Part shown: piece by piece, positions 60,404-64,000 of the stretch | How the letters are laid out: every line of letters starts with the position of its first letter | How positions within the stretch are numbered: the first letter of the stretch is position 1 | Assembly: GCF_004135205.1 (NCBI RefSeq) | Contig: NZ_CP035490.1 | Coordinates: 3,055,501 to 3,119,500, forward strand | DNA: 64,000 nucleotides | Direction: 5' to 3' | Source: Hahella sp. KA22 | GTDB taxonomy: Bacteria; Pseudomonadota; Gammaproteobacteria; Pseudomonadales; Oleiphilaceae | The notes under the pieces: model-generated | The model's database searches: none | The model's input: the letters and a program-made list of their open reading frames with translations, nothing else | Told to the model about the DNA's origin: nothing | Program-made: the position numbers and the translations under genes

Positions 60404-61171
60404 ATGAGCTTCAGTAACCCAAAGTACTATTCAAACACGGCCACACTTTACAGCGCGGCTTTGGATGAGGGTGACTACCACGATTGGAAAGACTCCATCA
60501 TTACAGGCCTGATGGGATTCATCACCCCGTTCCCGGAGAAAATGCGCATCAACCGCGCGTTTGTCCGGCAGATGTACGAGGGCTACCAGCAGGAAGGCTT
60601 CAACAATATTCTGGATATCGGCGCGGGCCCGATCCCCAGAGGTCATGAGTGGGCCACCGAAGCCAATATCATGTATGTCGATCACAACCCGGATATCGTT
60701 GAGCACGCCCGTAGAAAACTGCCCGCCGGCGCCAGCGCAAGATACGAAACCTCCAGCGTCGGCGCGTTGCCAGGGCTGCTGGAAAAAGGTCTGGTGGACG
60801 GCTTCTTCGACGACTCCAGAAAAGTGGCCTTCGGTTCCAACGCCGTGTTGATGTTCGTGGACGACGCGGAGATCAAAAGCACCTTCCAGTACCTGTACGA
60901 GTGGTGCGCGCCAGGCTCAGTACTCAAGATCAGCACCACCGGCATCACCGGATCGGAGAGCGACCTGCGCGCCAAGTTCATTCGCACCTTCTTCAAGAAG
61001 GTGAATGCGCCCATGCACGTTCGCAACGTGGATAAGTTCTGCGAACTGTTTGCGCCCTGGAAAGTCACGCGTCGTCCCATGCCCTTGTGGGAGTGGGTGA
61101 ACTGGCCGCCTTCCAAAATGACGGCGGGCATCGGTTTCGATATCTACGGTATTGAACTGCGTAAAGAGTGA
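60404..61171 (+). CDS. SAM-dependent methyltransferase
   Basis: 255 residues from ATG 60404, with GGAGAGAAG upstream; a start at 60293 would give an unrelated tail and is rejected. SAM motif I is NILDIGAGPIPRGHEWA (core DIGAGPIP), and the acidic ribose-binding position is MYVDHNPDIVEHAR, a pattern of the PF04672-type methyltransferase family. C-terminal LWEWVNWPPSKMT is typical as well. Likely O-, N- or C-methylation of the pathway product. Confidence 0.85.
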   Translation: MSFSNPKYYSNTATLYSAALDEGDYHDWKDSIITGLMGFITPFPEKMRINRAFVRQMYEGYQQEGFNNILDIGAGPIPRGHEWATEANIMYVDHNPDIVEHARRKLPAGASARYETSSVGALPGLLEKGLVDGFFDDSRKVAFGSNAVLMFVDDAEIKSTFQYLYEWCAPGSVLKISTTGITGSESDLRAKFIRTFFKKVNAPMHVRNVDKFCELFAPWKVTRRPMPLWEWVNWPPSKMTAGIGFDIYGIELRKE

Positions 61172-61242
61172 TTCGCGTCAGGCATGCCGGGCGGTTCGCC
61201 CGCTCTTCCCATGGATCGCGGTTAACGCACGAGGAATAAGAT

Positions 61243-62289
61243 ATGGATAACATACACAAGGACATCCCTTTCGGGAGTCCGGTTCAGGTGGGGCAGGGCG
61301 TTTTCCTGCTGAAAATGCCGCTGCCGTTTCGCCTGGATCATATCAACCTGTATCTGATCGATGATCAGGACGGGTGGATTCTGGTCGATACTGGCCTGAA
61401 TCATCGCGCTGTGCGTGAAACATGGGAAGAGTTGGCGGATACGGTCTTCCAGCAAAAGCCGATCAAGAAGATCCTGATCACCCATCTGCATCCGGATCAT
61501 ATTGGTCAGGCGGCCTGGCTGCAGCGTCGCTTCAAGGCGGACGCCTACATTTCCGAAGGGGACTGGCTGATGGCGCAGCGGCTGTGGTTTTCCCCCGCGG
61601 AAAGCGCGATTCCCCGCTACGCCGCGCACTATCGGGCGTTTGGCGTGGACGGGGAACGCTTCGAACAACTGATCGAAAACCGCGGCAACTATCAGCGTCT
61701 GGTGAAGGAACTGCCTTTACAGGTCAAGTTCCTGCGCACCGGCGATATCATCAGCGCCGCCAGCGGCGACTGGCGTGTCGTCTGCGGCAGCGGTCATTCT
61801 CCAGAGCACCTGTGTCTGTGGAACGAGGCCAGCCGTGAGATGATCACTGGCGACCATGTGTTGCCGAAAATCACCCCGAATATCGGCATCATTGTGGGCG
61901 GTCTGTCTAACCCACTTGAGAACTACCTGTTGTCCCTGGAGGATTTTCTGGCGATTGATTGCGCCAGATATTTTCCTGCTCACGGGTTGCCCTCAGAGAA
62001 CTACCATGAGCGCATCGCCGAGATCAAAATGCATCACCATCGGCAGTTGCAAAAACTCCTGAGCGGTTGCGGCGAACCGACCACTGTTTATGAAGCCGTA
62101 GGCATGTTGTTCAACACGGAGCTGCCGCCTCACCAGTATATGTTCGCGCTGGGAGAAACCGCCGCGCACCTGCGTTATCTTGAAAGCATCGGTTTGATGC
62201 ATCGCGAGGGTGAGAAAACCTGGTCTTTCAAATCCATCTCCCAAGCGGACCAGCAGAGGGAGGAAACCGCCTGCGCGTCTTCGGTGTAA
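61243..62289 (+). CDS. MBL-fold metallo-hydrolase
   Basis: 348 residues. Metallo-beta-lactamase metal motif HLHPDHIGQ (His-x-His-x-Asp-His) plus GSGHSPEHLCLWNE (His) and ITGDHVLP (Asp). The final His region is YFPAHGLPSEN. A C-terminal ~70-residue winged-helix-like extension is present as in LACTB2-type proteins. Possible thioester or lactone hydrolysis releasing the product from CoA; it may also be an RNA-type hydrolase. GAGGAA lies before the ATG. Confidence 0.88.
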   Translation: MDNIHKDIPFGSPVQVGQGVFLLKMPLPFRLDHINLYLIDDQDGWILVDTGLNHRAVRETWEELADTVFQQKPIKKILITHLHPDHIGQAAWLQRRFKADAYISEGDWLMAQRLWFSPAESAIPRYAAHYRAFGVDGERFEQLIENRGNYQRLVKELPLQVKFLRTGDIISAASGDWRVVCGSGHSPEHLCLWNEASREMITGDHVLPKITPNIGIIVGGLSNPLENYLLSLEDFLAIDCARYFPAHGLPSENYHERIAEIKMHHHRQLQKLLSGCGEPTTVYEAVGMLFNTELPPHQYMFALGETAAHLRYLESIGLMHREGEKTWSFKSISQADQQREETACASSV

Positions 62290-62293
62290 GGCC

Positions 62294-63331
62294 ATGACGG
62301 AGAGGAGCGGCGGGGTGTTCAAGATCAGGAAAGTCCTGGTGTCTGGCGCAACGGGATTCGCCGGGAGCCATATTCTGGAAGCGTTGAGCAGAGTGCCAGG
62401 AATCCGGCCTATCGCCGCCTGCCGTCATCCCGGCGCGCTGCCTGTAGAAGTATGCTGCGAAGTGCGCGAGGGCGATTTGCGCGACGCCAATTACATCAAG
62501 GATGTGTGCCGCGGCGTGGATGTGGTGATTCACGCTGCGGCCTGGACGTCTCTATACGGGCATCGCGAAAGTTCGCAACGCCTGTATTTTCAACCGACCT
62601 TGGGATTGATCGAGGCGGCGCGGCAGGCGGGGGTGAAAGTCTTCATTAACACCAGCACCGCTTCCGCCGCCGCGCCGGAGCGTTCCTCCGACCCCTATAG
62701 TCCAGGCGTCGAGCCTCCTTATTGGCCGCATCTGTGCAATCTGGTGCGCATCGAAAATATCCTGCGCGGATACGCCCGCGATTGGTTCAAGGTCATTAAC
62801 CTGCGCATGGGAATTTATGTTGGGCGACGCTATCGCGTAGGTTTTCTGCCGATACTGCTGCCGCGCCTGAAAACACGACTGATTCCCTGGATTCGCGGCG
62901 GTAAAACCAGCCTGCCTCTGATCGACGGTCGCGATATCGGTCAGGCGTTTTCCCTGGCTGCGCAATGGACGCCGGGAGAAAATTTCGCCGCCTTCAATAT
63001 TGTCGGTTCGGGCCCACCGAGTGTGCGTGAGGTGATCGAATACATCGCCGACCGGCATCAGATTCCCAAACCCTGTTACAGCGTGCCGTTTCCCGTCGCC
63101 TATGGCGTGGGCGAACTGATGGAGCTGATTGATCCGTTAATGCCTTTTGATCCCCTGGTCACGCGCAGTCTGATCCACTTGCTGGAGGAGACCGGCGCCG
63201 ACAACAGCCGCGCCACCGCTGTGTTGGGTTATCAGCCACAGATCGACTGGCGACGCTCCATTGACGAACAAATTGAAGAAATATGCCGCCAGAATACCCT
63301 GGCGCCTATGCATAATTTGTTAGAGACCTGA
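62294..63331 (+). CDS. NAD-dependent epimerase/dehydratase (second SDR)
   Basis: 345 residues from ATG 62294; an in-frame GTG at 62315, spaced seven bases after GAGGAG, may be the true start. Rossmann motif SGATGFAGSHILEA. The catalytic YxxxK is not evident; the aligned region HLCNLVRIEN lacks both. Substrate clues: RIEN, GENFAAFNIVGSG. Likely reduces or dehydrates the pathway intermediate, or uses it in sugar-like modification. Confidence 0.8.
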   Translation: MTERSGGVFKIRKVLVSGATGFAGSHILEALSRVPGIRPIAACRHPGALPVEVCCEVREGDLRDANYIKDVCRGVDVVIHAAAWTSLYGHRESSQRLYFQPTLGLIEAARQAGVKVFINTSTASAAAPERSSDPYSPGVEPPYWPHLCNLVRIENILRGYARDWFKVINLRMGIYVGRRYRVGFLPILLPRLKTRLIPWIRGGKTSLPLIDGRDIGQAFSLAAQWTPGENFAAFNIVGSGPPSVREVIEYIADRHQIPKPCYSVPFPVAYGVGELMELIDPLMPFDPLVTRSLIHLLEETGADNSRATAVLGYQPQIDWRRSIDEQIEEICRQNTLAPMHNLLET

Positions 63332-63400
63332 GAGTCTGTTTAAATTGCGGACTTTATTGGTACGTTCTGCGCAGCCTGCGCCGCGCCGTGGATATGGGAA

Positions 63401-63751
63401 ATGGATCGCATAATGGAATCTCTTTTGTCCTTCATCAACAATTCTGTCTTATCGCTGGTCTATAGTGTTCTGGATCTGCCTCGCGAAATCACCGCTCGCA
63501 ATGTTGCGGAGCGCCATCAGCGCAACTTGAGCGCGCTGGAAGCAGCGCTGAAGGAAGGTGGTCAAGCCAGTTCGACCATTATTTCCGATGGCGTGCGCAG
63601 GCAGGCGGTTCTTGACTATGATGGGGAATTCAGGGCGACCCTCACGGGGGAAGAAAAGGAGTCGACAACGATGGGGTTTCAAACCATCGACGCGCTGGAT
63701 GAATACTTAACAAACTCAACGCCTTTCAGGGCGCGTGACTTTATTGCGTAA
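63401..63751 (+). CDS. Hypothetical protein, cluster member
   Basis: 116 residues; ATG 63401 or 63413. The N-terminal segment (MESLLSFINNSVLSLVYSVLD) is hydrophobic and could be membrane-associated. Then mixed charged sequence (RHQRNLSALEAALKEGG, SDGVRRQAVLDYDGEFRATLTGEEKE). No domain recognised. It follows the second SDR by about 70 bases in the same direction, so likely transcribed with the cluster. Confidence 0.55.
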   Translation: MDRIMESLLSFINNSVLSLVYSVLDLPREITARNVAERHQRNLSALEAALKEGGQASSTIISDGVRRQAVLDYDGEFRATLTGEEKESTTMGFQTIDALDEYLTNSTPFRARDFIA

Positions 63752-63789
63752 CACCATGCTTAAAATAAAAAAGACGGAAAGGATTCATT

Positions 63790-64000
63790 ATGAATAAAGA
63801 CATCTGGTTGATTTATCACAAATCCTCACTCAGCCCCCGTTCGTCCATCAATATGGACGGCTCCGATTACATGGTGGGCGTCAGCGCTGTTCCCGCCAGA
63901 GAAATGATGGAAGCGATTGAGCTGTTCAAAGAGCATCTGCGGGAAGACTACATGGCCCCCATGGAGTTGTGGAAGTGCGTGAAATGGGGCTCCGGCGATT
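63790..64000 (+). CDS. Hypothetical protein, 5' end only (partial)
   Basis: Start ATG 63790 with AAAGGATT upstream. It begins MNKDIWLIYHKSSLSPRSS and continues IELFKEHLREDYMAPMEL; the window ends inside the gene. No family recognised from 70 residues. Spaced 38 bases from the previous gene and on the same strand, so the cluster or operon may extend past the edge. Confidence 0.55.
   Translation, partial: MNKDIWLIYHKSSLSPRSSINMDGSDYMVGVSAVPAREMMEAIELFKEHLREDYMAPMELWKCVKWGSGD

Overview
The window looks like chromosome of a marine gammaproteobacterium, most likely Hahella or a close relative (H. chejuensis is the best fit from memory). I base this on the gene content: a GH9 plus GH48 cellulase pair, an M4 metalloprotease with PPC and P domains, many c-di-GMP and chemotaxis genes, and a moderately GC-rich coding style. 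No rRNA, tRNA, CRISPR array, insertion sequence or phage was seen.

Layout. 1-3.4 kb: housekeeping genes on + (rarA 3' end, crcB, serS, cysG). 3.4-7.4 kb: a minus-strand modE-modA-modB-modC molybdate operon ending in a stand-alone RibD-type deaminase, with a ModE-box palindrome upstream. 7.8-16.8 kb: signalling genes (orphan T6SS-type FHA protein, MCP, dCache-PAS-GGDEF diguanylate cyclase, HD-GYP phosphodiesterase, KdpE-like regulator) with two small membrane or hypothetical proteins. 17.5-23.3 kb: a two-gene cellulase operon (GH9-CBM3-Ig-Ig-CBM2 and GH48-Ig-Ig-CBM2) behind a LacI-type palindrome and ending in a terminator. 23.4-32.2 kb: a sugar or polyol catabolic locus made of a LacI regulator, three operator palindromes, a ribose-type ABC transporter, a zinc polyol dehydrogenase, an FGGY kinase interrupted by an in-frame TGA, and a transaldolase. 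32.5-39.9 kb: minus-strand secreted or periplasmic proteins (di-haem peroxidase, FixH-like protein, LVIVD/P-domain protein, M4 protease). 41-45.2 kb: ferredoxin, LysR, an EamA exporter divergent from an Lrp regulator, and a small acidic protein.

45.6-64 kb is the most unusual part. A minus-strand export set (MMPL/RND transporter, outer-membrane barrel, LolA-like protein, Dabb-domain protein) is divergent from a plus-strand biosynthetic run: nitroreductase, NAD-dependent epimerase, tandem crotonase, BoxB/PaaA-like diiron oxygenase, halogenase-family flavoenzyme with a WxWxIP motif, a 1099-residue flavoprotein fused to a benzoate-CoA-ligase-like enzyme, a SAM methyltransferase, an MBL-fold hydrolase, a second epimerase and two hypotheticals, the last cut by the window edge. 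I infer an undescribed pathway that activates an aromatic acid as a CoA thioester, oxygenates and possibly halogenates it, and exports the product through the envelope. The product is unknown.

Non-coding structure: a ~150-bp multi-hairpin repeat occurs three times, two copies facing each other around the dehydrogenase-kinase-transaldolase block. A REP-like sequence occurs three times, two as an inverted pair. A candidate structured leader lies upstream of the M4 protease.
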